Shown piece by piece: positions 1-7,743 of a stretch of 53,500 nt of DNA. Source of the DNA: Mycobacterium sp. (GTDB taxonomy: Bacteria > Actinomycetota > Actinomycetes > Mycobacteriales > Mycobacteriaceae); contig JAOPWC010000178.1 of the NCBI GenBank assembly GCA_025965895.1, positions 1-53,500 on the forward strand, in the 5' to 3' direction. Under the pieces are notes generated by a model, which made no database searches, was not told the DNA's origin, and was given only the letters and a program-made list of their open reading frames with translations. Position numbers and translations under genes: made by a program. Within the stretch, counting starts at the first letter, position 1; each line of letters opens with the position of its first letter.

Positions 1-324
1 GCACAGCTTCACAAAATGACCACCAGCAAGTCCCAACCCGCCACCCGGGCCCGAGTCCCCAAGCGCGCACAATCACATGAGGCAACGAAACCACCCTCGC
101 GCGCATCTTGACGTGAGGCAACACGCAGCGACACACAGCATGCCGTCGGCTCCAGCTTGTGGATGGAACTCGATTTGTGGATAAACGCTCGCCCGCCGCC
201 GAGCGAACCGGCCGAAGACCTCGCCGTTGCCGGCGGCCGTGGTGGTGGCAGTCACTGGTGGGATCGACGCGCCGGCCCGCCACCTCAGGCGTTCGCCGGA
301 ATCCGGCGACCCGACACAACGAGA
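1..324. other. Left-edge region without a confident gene
   Basis: No confident gene is visible here. A plus-strand frame is open from the window edge to a stop at 109-111 and ends in a basic, Ser/Thr/Pro-rich tail, so it could be the last 36 codons of a gene that begins outside the window, but nothing in it is recognisable. The rest has no coding signal that I trust. Two TGTGGAT motifs at 158-164 and 176-182 are listed separately. Confidence 0.4.
158..184 (+). other. Pair of DnaA-box-like motifs
   Basis: TGTGGATGG (158-166) and TGTGGATAA (176-184) lie 18 bp apart. The second is the exact reverse complement of the E. coli DnaA box TTATCCACA. The nearby genes are not replication genes, so this is probably chance or a minor DnaA site. 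Confidence 0.2.
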
Positions 325-876
325 TCAGCCCTGTTTGAGGACTTCGATCTCGAGGGTGATATTGACCTTGTCGCCGACGACGGCGCCGCCCGTCGGAAGC
401 GGCATGTCGAGGTCGACCCCGTAGTCGCGGCGGTTCAGCACAACGGAGGCCTCGAATCCAGCCACCTCGCCTTGGCCGATACCGGGGTTGACGCCGTTGA
501 ACACCAGCGACAGAGTGACCGGCTTGGTCACCCCTTTGAGCGTGAAGTCGCCGTCCATCACAAAGTTGTCCCCGTCTGCTCTCACACCGGTGGACGTGAA
601 GGTGGCGGTGGGAAACCGGTCGGTGTCCAGGAAGTCTGCCGATCTCAGGTGGGCGTCGCGCTGCTGGTTCCCTGTGGTGAGCGAACCGACGGCGATCGCA
701 GCGGTCACCGACGGGCTACCGTCTTCGGCCACGGTGATCGCGCCGGTGAACTCGCCGAACATACCGCGTACCTTGCTGACCATCAGGTGGCGTGCGGCGA
801 ACTCGATCGAGGAATGTACGGGGTCGATTCCCCACGTTCCGGCGCCGAGTGCGGTGATTCCCAGAGTAGTGCTCAT
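325..876 (-). CDS. YceI family protein
   Basis: A 183-aa YceI-like lipocalin-fold protein; family members bind isoprenoid or amphiphilic ligands. The N-terminus carries the family signature (TWGIDPVHSSIEFAARHLMV) and the body follows the usual pattern, including the FTLKGVTKPVTL strand. The ATG at 876 was chosen because AGGAGGAT sits just upstream (880-888 region) and the family homology begins there. No signal peptide is visible, so it is probably cytoplasmic, unlike periplasmic E. coli YceI. The exact ligand cannot be told from sequence. Confidence 0.88.
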   Translation of the reverse strand: MSTTLGITALGAGTWGIDPVHSSIEFAARHLMVSKVRGMFGEFTGAITVAEDGSPSVTAAIAVGSLTTGNQQRDAHLRSADFLDTDRFPTATFTSTGVRADGDNFVMDGDFTLKGVTKPVTLSLVFNGVNPGIGQGEVAGFEASVVLNRRDYGVDLDMPLPTGGAVVGDKVNITLEIEVLKQG

Positions 877-988
877 GCTGATCCTCCTGTGGGTGTCGGT
901 GTCGAACCGGGATGCTCGACAACCTCCAACCATGAAGCGGACCACAGTCCGATTTATTCCCCGGCCGCCGACGCTTCACACCCGACAT

Positions 989-1276
989 TCAGGTCAAAGT
1001 GCGGGCCTCGGTGACGTCGTACTCCATCACTGAGGCGGAAATTATGGCTTGGGCTTGCTCGTCGCTGGGGCCAGTGCCGCGGAAGCGCTGCACCGCCGCC
1101 GGTGACTGCCAGCGTTCGAAAATGTTGATCCGCCCCGGATCGACTGCATCGGCCGAGATGGCGAAGTCCAGACACCCCGGTGAACTGCGGCCCCGTTCGA
1201 TCACGTCCGTGCAGCCCGCGACGTAACGCTCGCGCTGTTCGGGGTCAACGTTGAGATGCCCCGCGACGATCACCAT
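989..1276 (-). CDS. Antibiotic biosynthesis monooxygenase (ABM) domain protein
   Basis: A 95-aa single-domain protein with the ABM ferredoxin-like fold: a first strand MVIVAGHL, a helix around EQRERYVAGC, then GCLDFAIS and INIFERWQS, typical of small dimeric monooxygenases, heme-degrading-like proteins and uncharacterised relatives. The start ATG at 1276 follows an AGGA-like ribosome site. The gene stands alone between TIGR03089 and yceI, on the same strand as both. No substrate can be assigned. Confidence 0.82.
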   Translation of the reverse strand: MVIVAGHLNVDPEQRERYVAGCTDVIERGRSSPGCLDFAISADAVDPGRINIFERWQSPAAVQRFRGTGPSDEQAQAIISASVMEYDVTEARTLT

Positions 1277-1363
1277 GTGCGTCCTTCCGCGATGGCCGGA
1301 CAATTCCCTACCGGGTAAGACTCTTGGCGGCGGCACAACTCATCGGTCGCACCGACGCGGGTG

Positions 1364-2071
1364 CTAGTCCAGAACTCGCGTGACCTTCTCGGTGGCGTTG
1401 CGCCGTTCCGTCGTCGTCGGGTCGGCATTTGCGACCTGAACCAGGGACCCGCCCGCCGCGAACACGGCCAGCAGATTGTGCACGAGCGCGTCCTCGCTGT
1501 CCCAGGACGCTGTCGACAGCACCCGGTCGCTTGCGGCAATACCTTGTGCCGCAGCGAAACCCCTCGCCGCAGCAAGCAACTCATCGACCGAGCGCCCGCC
1601 CAGTGCCGGGCCCGGCCGGCCCTCGGGCGCGATCTGGTCACCGTGGACCCGCACCGACGTGGCGTAGTCGGTGATGCCGACCGGCAAATCGGAGATCGGC
1701 CTGCCGAAGGCGTCCAGCGACAGTGCCACAATCTCCCCCGCGTCATCGGCCTCGACAAGCCGCCCGGCCGTACACATCGCGACGTCTGCGTCCGGCGACC
1801 CCCCGATCACCACCTCGGCGCCGATCCACCAAATTCCGAGCAACACCGCCGCGGTCTGCCAATGCGCCGGCAACAGAACCGCAACCCGGCTCGCGGGCCC
1901 GACCCCGAGCTCGTCGCGCAGGAAGTTGCCGGTCTTGGCCGCCCAGTTGGCCAGCGTCGCGGTCGACAACTCGATGCGTTCCCCCGTGGCGTCGTCGTAG
2001 TACGTGATGCGGGGGCCGGCCGGGTCGGTGCGCAGCAGCGGATCCAGCACTGCCGCAGTAAGGTTCGTCAC
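1364..2071 (-). CDS. TIGR03089 family protein (truncated acyl-CoA synthetase-like)
   Basis: A 235-aa protein resembling only the N-terminal part of ANL-type acyl-CoA synthetases (WAAKTGNFLRDELGVGPASRVAVLLPAHWQT... and IWWIGAEVVIGGSPDADV). The ATP-binding P-loop and the C-terminal lid domain are absent. This matches the actinobacterial family TIGR03089, which I recall as Rv3268 next to cpsA in M. tuberculosis. It starts at a GTG one base after the lcp1 stop, so the two genes are probably co-translated. A catalytic role is doubtful; the function is unknown. Confidence 0.87.
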   Translation of the reverse strand: MTNLTAAVLDPLLRTDPAGPRITYYDDATGERIELSTATLANWAAKTGNFLRDELGVGPASRVAVLLPAHWQTAAVLLGIWWIGAEVVIGGSPDADVAMCTAGRLVEADDAGEIVALSLDAFGRPISDLPVGITDYATSVRVHGDQIAPEGRPGPALGGRSVDELLAAARGFAAAQGIAASDRVLSTASWDSEDALVHNLLAVFAAGGSLVQVANADPTTTERRNATEKVTRVLD

Positions 2072-2072
2072 G

Positions 2073-3572
2073 CTAGTTCACGCAGGCGGGGTTATCTGAG
2101 CCGGCGGTGAGGATCGGCGAGGGTGGTGGCGCCGTGGAATCGGTGGTCCCGGCGGCGGCGGTGGCCTCCGACGGCGTGGCCTGGCTGCTGCCTCCGAGGC
2201 CTGACCCGGGCCCGGTGTAGTCGGCGGCTAGCACGACCTTCACGGTGCCCGGGCGCACACCGGGGTTCGGAACGACCGGGAGGCCGCCGAGTTGCTTGGC
2301 GACGGCCTGCGCGCCAAGGTCGTCGGGCTTGGCCGCCTGGACCTCGCTGCCGGACACGTGGCCGGCGTCGTTGTTGCCGACCGTGCCGGCCGCAAAGCCG
2401 TTGTTGGTCAAAATCTCCGACACCGCTGCGGCAAGGCCCCCGATGTCGCTGTCGTTGAGCACGTCGGCGGTCGTCTTCGACGGCGTGTATGCCAGCTGCT
2501 CCGTCTTGCCCTGTGCCTGGTCGTTCAGCAGGCCCTTGACCCACCCCTGCACCTGGGCAGGATCGACCCGGACGACGCTCTGCATGCCGTCGTCGCTCCA
2601 GCCGGATTCGTCGAGCACCGGGATGGTCGCGAAGGCGACGCTGCCCGCGGCAAGCTTCTGAAGTTGTTTGACGAAATCCATGACGTCCCAGCCGGAGGAC
2701 AGCACCACCGAACGTTGGATCGCCTGCTGCAGTCGGTTCAACGCCGCCGGGCTGGATAGCGTCTTGCTGGAAATGACCTGGTGGGCAAGCGAAGCCATGA
2801 CGGCCTGCTGGCGGACGACTCGATCAAGGTCGCCGCGTGGCAGATCGTGGCGCTGACGCACGAAGCTCAACGCCTGCGGCCCGTTCAGCTTCTGCCAGCC
2901 GGCCGGGAAGTCTGCCCCTGAAAGGGGTTCGTAGACGACCTCTTTGAGGCACACATTGACGCCCCCGATAGCGTCGGTGATCAACGAGAAACCCAGCAGC
3001 CCGATCTCCCCGTAGTGGTCGACGGTCACGCCGGTCAGGTCTCCGACGGTCTTGATCAGCGCCTCGCGGCCCGCTTCGGTGGACCGGGATTCGGCCTCGG
3101 CGTCGTTCACCCCGGATTGGACCAGCTTGACCCTCTCAGCCTCTTTTATCTGACCGTAGACGCCGTTGATCTTGGTCTTGCCCAAGCCCGGTGCCTCGAC
3201 GTAGGAGTCTCGGGGGATCGAGATCGCGGTAGCCGACTTCCCGTTGTTCGGGATGCGCACCAGGATGATCGTGTCGGTGTTGGTCGCAACGTCGTCGCCG
3301 GCATGCAGCTTCGAGAGTTCCTCAGACGACAGCGGATTTCCGTGCGCGTCGGTGCGGCTGTCGAGGCCGACCATCAGGATGTCGATCGCGCCGTCGTCGC
3401 CGCCCCGGCCCAGCAGCGGGGTACTCATGTGGAAGATGCCGTCTTCGAACGAGCGGACCTTGCCCCACGCCAACCCGGTCACCACCATGATCGCGATCGC
3501 GAAGACCGCGAACGCGGCACGCCCGCCGCGCCGTGCACTCACGGCCGGACCGGCGGTTGGCGCAGCAGGCAA
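2073..3572 (-). CDS. lcp1: LytR-CpsA-Psr (LCP) cell-wall ligase
   Basis: A 499-aa membrane-anchored LCP protein. Residues about 18-37 form one transmembrane helix. The LCP domain follows (DILMVGLDSRTD near 64-76, IPRDSYV, then FVRQRHDLPRGDLDRVVRQQ with the conserved Arg/Asp pattern) and a LytR_C domain lies near residues 365-440. Mycobacterial Lcp1 (CpsA, Rv3267) attaches arabinogalactan to peptidoglycan. This fits the divergent rmlD-wbbL genes, which make the rhamnosyl linker of that same polymer. The TTG start at 3572 has AGGGGA 6 nt upstream; a GTG at codon 11 is an alternative. Confidence 0.93.
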   Translation of the reverse strand: MPAAPTAGPAVSARRGGRAAFAVFAIAIMVVTGLAWGKVRSFEDGIFHMSTPLLGRGGDDGAIDILMVGLDSRTDAHGNPLSSEELSKLHAGDDVATNTDTIILVRIPNNGKSATAISIPRDSYVEAPGLGKTKINGVYGQIKEAERVKLVQSGVNDAEAESRSTEAGREALIKTVGDLTGVTVDHYGEIGLLGFSLITDAIGGVNVCLKEVVYEPLSGADFPAGWQKLNGPQALSFVRQRHDLPRGDLDRVVRQQAVMASLAHQVISSKTLSSPAALNRLQQAIQRSVVLSSGWDVMDFVKQLQKLAAGSVAFATIPVLDESGWSDDGMQSVVRVDPAQVQGWVKGLLNDQAQGKTEQLAYTPSKTTADVLNDSDIGGLAAAVSEILTNNGFAAGTVGNNDAGHVSGSEVQAAKPDDLGAQAVAKQLGGLPVVPNPGVRPGTVKVVLAADYTGPGSGLGGSSQATPSEATAAAGTTDSTAPPPSPILTAGSDNPACVN

Positions 3573-3667
3573 GGACGGTCCCCTGTTCGGTTGACGGCTC
3601 TGACCAGGCTACTGGCGAGAGCGCCGGTCTCCGCGTAGCCCGCGCCCGGCGTGCCAGACTCATCGCT

Positions 3668-4516
3668 GTGGCGGAGAGGATCGTGATCACAGGCGCCGGC
3701 GGCCAGGTCGGCCGGTTCCTGGCGGCAGAAGCGGCGCGACAGGGCCGGGACGTGCTGGCCCTGGCCAGCGCGCAATGGGACATCACCGACCCCGAGGCGG
3801 CCGCGCGGTTCGTCGTATCCGGCGATGTCGTCGTCAACTGCGCCGCGTACACGGCCGTAGACGCCGCCGAATCCGACCAAGCACGGGCATATGCGGTCAA
3901 CGCCGACGGCGCAGGCATCGTCGCACGGGCGTGTGCGCTCGCGGGCGCCCGGATGATCCACATCTCCACCGACTATGTCTTCAGCGGCAGCTTCCCCGGC
4001 GCCCCGCGGCCTTACGAACTCGACGACCCGACCGGCCCGCTCAGTGCCTATGGGCGTACCAAGTTGGCGGGCGAGCGCAATGTGCACGACCAAATGCCCG
4101 GTGCCCACGTTCTGCGTACCGCCTGGGTCTACACCGGGGTCGGCGGCGACTTCGTCGGCACCATGCGCCGACTCGCCGCAGGCGACGGGCCGGTGGAGGT
4201 GGTCGCCGATCAGATCGGGTCGCCAACCTACGTGGGTGACTTGGTCGGCGCGCTGCTCCAACTTGCTGCCGGCGGGATTTCCGCGCCGCTGTTGCATGCC
4301 GCGAACGCCGGCGCGGTCAGTCGGTTCGAGCAGGCCCGTGCCGTGTTCGAGGACGTCGGCGCCGACCCGGAGCGGGTGCGGCCGGTCGGCAGCGACCGGC
4401 ATCCCCGGCCTGCCGTTCGGCCGCCCTTTTCGGCCCTGTCGGCGCGCGCGTCGACAGCGGCCGGGCTGACCCCGTTGCGGCCGTGGCGCGATGCGCTCGC
4501 CGCCGCGCTGCGCTGA
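3668..4516 (+). CDS. rmlD: dTDP-4-dehydrorhamnose reductase
   Basis: A 282-aa NADPH-dependent reductase making the last step of dTDP-L-rhamnose, the donor for the arabinogalactan linker. It shows the N-terminal Rossmann motif TGAGGQVGRFL, the HISTDYVFSG segment and the SDR active-site YGRTK. The GTG start at 3668 puts the Rossmann motif at the N-terminus as in homologues; upstream in-frame sequence reads as non-coding. It is divergent from lcp1. Its stop overlaps the next gene's ATG by one base (TGATG), so they are coupled. Confidence 0.93.
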   Translation: MAERIVITGAGGQVGRFLAAEAARQGRDVLALASAQWDITDPEAAARFVVSGDVVVNCAAYTAVDAAESDQARAYAVNADGAGIVARACALAGARMIHISTDYVFSGSFPGAPRPYELDDPTGPLSAYGRTKLAGERNVHDQMPGAHVLRTAWVYTGVGGDFVGTMRRLAAGDGPVEVVADQIGSPTYVGDLVGALLQLAAGGISAPLLHAANAGAVSRFEQARAVFEDVGADPERVRPVGSDRHPRPAVRPPFSALSARASTAAGLTPLRPWRDALAAALR

Positions 4517-5202
4517 TGGGCCCCCGGTGGCTGCTGCTGCACGGCACGCCGCTCAGCCCCGAGGTGTGGGACGACGTGCGGTCGCATCTCACCGCCCAGA
4601 CCGTGGCCCCTGACCTCAACGAGCTCATTCCGGCGGACGGGCCGGTACAGCAGCAGGTCGCGGCGGCGGTGCTGGCCGCCGAGCCCGGCGGCGACCTTGT
4701 GGTCGTCGGCCACTCGTTCGGCGGCCAGGTGGCGATAGAGGTGGCACTCGCGGCACCGCACCGCGTCGCGCGGCTGATCATCGTGTGCACCCGTCACACT
4801 CCGTTCCCGCCGTTCGCCGACGGCGCGCGCAGCGTTCGGGCCGGCGAACCGTTCGACATCGACATCGGCCTGCGGCGATGGTTCGCCCCGGCCGAACTGG
4901 CCGCCGCACCGCCGGTGATCACATACCTGCGTCGAAGGCTCGGCGTCGCGCCGCGGGGCCCGTGGGCGGCGTCACTGGACGCGATCGCGCACTACGACCG
5001 CTCAGCGGACGTCCCCAGCATCGCGGTGCCCACGAGGCTGTTCGCGGCCGGGCACGACGACGTGTCGACGCCGGCCGTCATGGCAGAACTGGCCGGCGCG
5101 CTTCCCGACGCGCGGCTGCGGCTCGTCCACGCGTGGGCGCACATGTCGCCGTTCGCGGACCCGGCGCGGTTCGCCGCCACGCTGTGCGAAGCTGCGGTGT
5201 AG
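4516..5202 (+). CDS. Alpha/beta hydrolase
   Basis: A 228-aa alpha/beta hydrolase. It has an oxyanion HG near the start (LLLHGTPLS), a nucleophile elbow GHSFGGQ, an acid candidate in AGHDDVSTP and the catalytic His candidate in HAWAHMSPF. There is no signal peptide. The ATG at 4516 overlaps the rmlD stop. From memory, M. tuberculosis has rmlD and wbbL adjacent without this gene, so it is an addition inside the rhamnosyl-linker operon. Coupling suggests a housekeeping role linked to this pathway, but the substrate is unknown. Confidence 0.87.
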   Translation: MGPRWLLLHGTPLSPEVWDDVRSHLTAQTVAPDLNELIPADGPVQQQVAAAVLAAEPGGDLVVVGHSFGGQVAIEVALAAPHRVARLIIVCTRHTPFPPFADGARSVRAGEPFDIDIGLRRWFAPAELAAAPPVITYLRRRLGVAPRGPWAASLDAIAHYDRSADVPSIAVPTRLFAAGHDDVSTPAVMAELAGALPDARLRLVHAWAHMSPFADPARFAATLCEAAV

Positions 5203-5223
5203 CCGACCGTTACCCTCTACGCC

Positions 5224-6099
5224 GTGAGTGACGAACTGGTCGTGGTGACGGTGACGTACTCACCCGGTCCGCACCTGGGCCGGTTCCTGGCCACGCTGTC
5301 GCACGCCACGGACAGGCCGGTGACCGTGGTCATCGCTGACAACGGGTCCACCGACGGCAGCCCGGAGGCGGCCCTTCAGCACTATCCGAACACCCGGTTG
5401 CTGCGCACGGGCGCCAACCTGGGCTACGGCACCGCCGTCAACCGGGCCGTCGCCGAGATCGCGCCGGAGGCAGACTTGTTCGTCGTCGCCAACCCCGACG
5501 TGCAGTGGGGTCCCGGCAGCATCGACCTGCTGCTGCAAGCCGCGGGCCGGTGGCAACGCGCAGGCACACTGGGTCCGCTGATCCGCGACCCCGACGGCTC
5601 GGTCTACCCGTCGGCACGGCACGTGCCGAGCATTATCCGGGGCGGGATGCACGCGGTCGTCGGGCCGTTCTGGAAGAACAACCCGTGGACCGCGGCCTAC
5701 CGGCAGGACCGGCTCGAGCCGACTGAGCGGCCGGTGGGCTGGCTGTCCGGGTCATGCCTGCTGCTACGCCGCGCGGCCTTCGACGAGATCGGCGGGTTCG
5801 ACGAGCGGTTCTTCATGTATATGGAAGACGTCGACCTCGGCGACCGGCTCGCCAAGGCCGGCTGGCAGAACGTCTACGTGCCGGCAGCGGAGGTCCTGCA
5901 CGACAAGGGCCACGCCACCGGCCGCGATCCGGCCCGTAACCTGGCTGCCCACCACGCCAGCACCTACATTTACCTTGCCGACCGGCATGCCAAGTGGTGG
6001 CAGGCGCCGCTGCGCTGGGCGATGAGAACCGCCCTCGCCGTGCGCGGCCGCCTGGTGGTCCGGACTTCCCGGCGCAGGCTGACGAAAGGACGGCGCTGA
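5224..6099 (+). CDS. wbbL: Rhamnosyltransferase of the arabinogalactan linker
   Basis: A 291-aa GT2-family glycosyltransferase. Motifs: ADNGSTDGS (nucleotide-sugar binding), VVANPDV, GWLSGSCLLLRR and the acidic FFMYMEDVDLGDRL. This order matches WbbL (Rv3265c), which transfers rhamnose from dTDP-rhamnose onto decaprenyl-PP-GlcNAc, an essential step in cell-wall linkage. The start is GTG at 5224. It lies downstream of rmlD, which makes its donor, and is followed after one base by manB. Confidence 0.93.
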   Translation: MSDELVVVTVTYSPGPHLGRFLATLSHATDRPVTVVIADNGSTDGSPEAALQHYPNTRLLRTGANLGYGTAVNRAVAEIAPEADLFVVANPDVQWGPGSIDLLLQAAGRWQRAGTLGPLIRDPDGSVYPSARHVPSIIRGGMHAVVGPFWKNNPWTAAYRQDRLEPTERPVGWLSGSCLLLRRAAFDEIGGFDERFFMYMEDVDLGDRLAKAGWQNVYVPAAEVLHDKGHATGRDPARNLAAHHASTYIYLADRHAKWWQAPLRWAMRTALAVRGRLVVRTSRRRLTKGRR

Positions 6100-6100
6100 C

Positions 6101-7201
6101 GTGAGAGAGCCTATCTACCCGCCTGTTGACCCGTCCAGGGTCGACGCCGTCGTGCTGGTCGGCGGGCAGGGCACCCGGCTCAGGCCGCTCACGTTGTCGG
6201 CGCCCAAGCCGATGCTGCCGACGGCCGGGCTGCCGTTCCTGACGCACCTGCTGTCCAGGATTGCCGCCGCGGGCATCGAGCACGTGATCATGGGCACCTC
6301 CTACAAGGCCGGCGTGTTCGAGTCGGAGTTCAGCGACGGGTCGAAGCTCGGGCTGCAGATCGAGTACGTCACCGAAACCGAGCCGCTGGGCACAGGCGGT
6401 GCGATCGCGAACGTCGCCGACAAGCTTCGCCACGACACCGTGATGGTGTTCAACGGCGACGTGTTGTCGGGTGCGGACCTCGGCGCGCTGCTCCAGACCC
6501 ACCACGGCAAGTCGGCCGAGTTGACGCTGCACCTCGTGCGGGTCGGCGACCCGCGGGCCTACGGCTGTGTGCCCACCGACGACGACGGCATGGTAACGGC
6601 GTTCCTCGAGAAGACGCAGGACCCGCCGACCGACCAGATCAACGCCGGCTGCTATGTGTTCCGGCGGTCGCTGATCGACCGACTGCCGCGGGGACGGTCG
6701 GTGTCGGTGGAGCGGGAATTCTTCCCGGCGCTGCTGTCCGACGGTGTGCGGGTCCGCGGCTACGTCGACGCCACGTACTGGCGCGACATGGGAACGCCGG
6801 AGGATTTCGTTCGCGGGTCGGCCGACCTGGTCCGTGGCATCGCGCCGTCGCCGGCGCTCGGCGGACAACGCGGCGAGAAGCTGGTGCACGACGGGGCCGC
6901 GGTTGCCCCGGGCGCGTTGCTGATCGGCGGGACCGTCGTGGGCCGTGGCGCCGAGATCGGGCCGGGCGCGCGGCTGGATGGCGCGGTGATTTTCGACGGG
7001 GTCAAGGTTGAGGCCGGATCGGTGATCGAGCGGTCGATCATCGGATTCGGAGCCAGGATCGGCCCACGTGCGTTGATCCGCGACGGGGTGATCGGCGACG
7101 GCGCCAACATCGGGGCGCGCTGCGAACTGCTGCGCGGCGCGCGGGTGTGGCCGGGAGTGACGATCCCCGACGGCGGGATCCGCTACTCGACCGACATCTG
7201 A
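6101..7201 (+). CDS. manB: Mannose-1-phosphate guanylyltransferase
   Basis: A 366-aa nucleotidyltransferase with an N-terminal pyrophosphorylase domain (VVLVGGQGTRLRPLTLSAPK, residues about 17-36; NGDV) and a C-terminal left-handed beta-helix with hexapeptide repeats (GAEIGPGARLDGAVIF..., about residues 268-350). The M. tuberculosis counterpart Rv3264c makes GDP-mannose for PIM/LAM and glycoproteins. The GTG start follows the wbbL stop by one base. Its 3' end overlaps the convergent NUDIX gene by 19 bp. Confidence 0.92.
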   Translation: MREPIYPPVDPSRVDAVVLVGGQGTRLRPLTLSAPKPMLPTAGLPFLTHLLSRIAAAGIEHVIMGTSYKAGVFESEFSDGSKLGLQIEYVTETEPLGTGGAIANVADKLRHDTVMVFNGDVLSGADLGALLQTHHGKSAELTLHLVRVGDPRAYGCVPTDDDGMVTAFLEKTQDPPTDQINAGCYVFRRSLIDRLPRGRSVSVEREFFPALLSDGVRVRGYVDATYWRDMGTPEDFVRGSADLVRGIAPSPALGGQRGEKLVHDGAAVAPGALLIGGTVVGRGAEIGPGARLDGAVIFDGVKVEAGSVIERSIIGFGARIGPRALIRDGVIGDGANIGARCELLRGARVWPGVTIPDGGIRYSTDI

Positions 7202-7743
7202 ACCGCGATGTGGCGGCCCGCGTACGAAACCAGTTGCGCCAACGCCTGATCCGAGTTCTCCGGAAGCGCGTCCCGCGGCCACCAACGCAGGTCCAGCGAC
7301 TCGTCACTGGCCTCGATCGAGGCATCAGGGGGTGCATACGCGAGGAACTGCAGGTCGAGGTGTCGGGTCGGCACGCCCAGCGAGCAGGTGATGGGGTGGA
7401 CGTGCACCGCGATCAGATCGGGGTCGACCTCGAGGTCGTCGACGCCGGACTCCTCGATGGCCTCGCGCTGGGCGGCGGCGACGATGTGGCGGTCGCTGTT
7501 CTCGCAGTGTCCGCCCAGCTGTATCCACCGGCCCAGCCGCCGATGCAGTGTCAGCAGTACCTGTGTTCCGGTGCCGTCGATCACGAGGGCGGACGCGGTG
7601 ATGTGGCCCGGCACGCACTCGCGCTTGCACGCGTCGTCACGGCCCAGCACGAACGCAAGCACCGCCTCGCGCAGCGCTTCCTGGGCGAAATCCGGTGCCT
7701 GCCAGCCCGTCAGCGTCTCGATGACGGAATCGCGAACGCTCAT
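7183..7743 (-). CDS. NUDIX hydrolase coupled to fbiB
   Basis: A 186-aa NUDIX protein. The box is present in the variant form GGHCENSD-x8-REAIEESG: relative to the consensus G-x5-E-x7-REUxEExGU, the first Glu is Asp and there is one extra residue before RE, a variant common in this type. The catalytic REAIEES core is intact. The ATG overlaps the fbiB stop (ATGA), so it is translated as the third member of fbiA-fbiB-nudix. Its substrate is unknown; the context invites a nucleotide related to F420 metabolism, but that is inference. Confidence 0.88.
   Translation of the reverse strand: MSVRDSVIETLTGWQAPDFAQEALREAVLAFVLGRDDACKRECVPGHITASALVIDGTGTQVLLTLHRRLGRWIQLGGHCENSDRHIVAAAQREAIEESGVDDLEVDPDLIAVHVHPITCSLGVPTRHLDLQFLAYAPPDASIEASDESLDLRWWPRDALPENSDQALAQLVSYAGRHIAVQMSVE

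Noticed and set aside
158..184. Replication origin from DnaA-like boxes
   Set aside because: Only two boxes, no AT-rich unwinding region and no dnaA/dnaN genes nearby.
157..1014. Long plus-strand open frame over yceI
   Set aside because: It is antisense to a recognised family protein, its sequence is low-complexity Arg/Gly/Asp-rich, and it has no ribosome site. GC-rich genomes produce many such frames.
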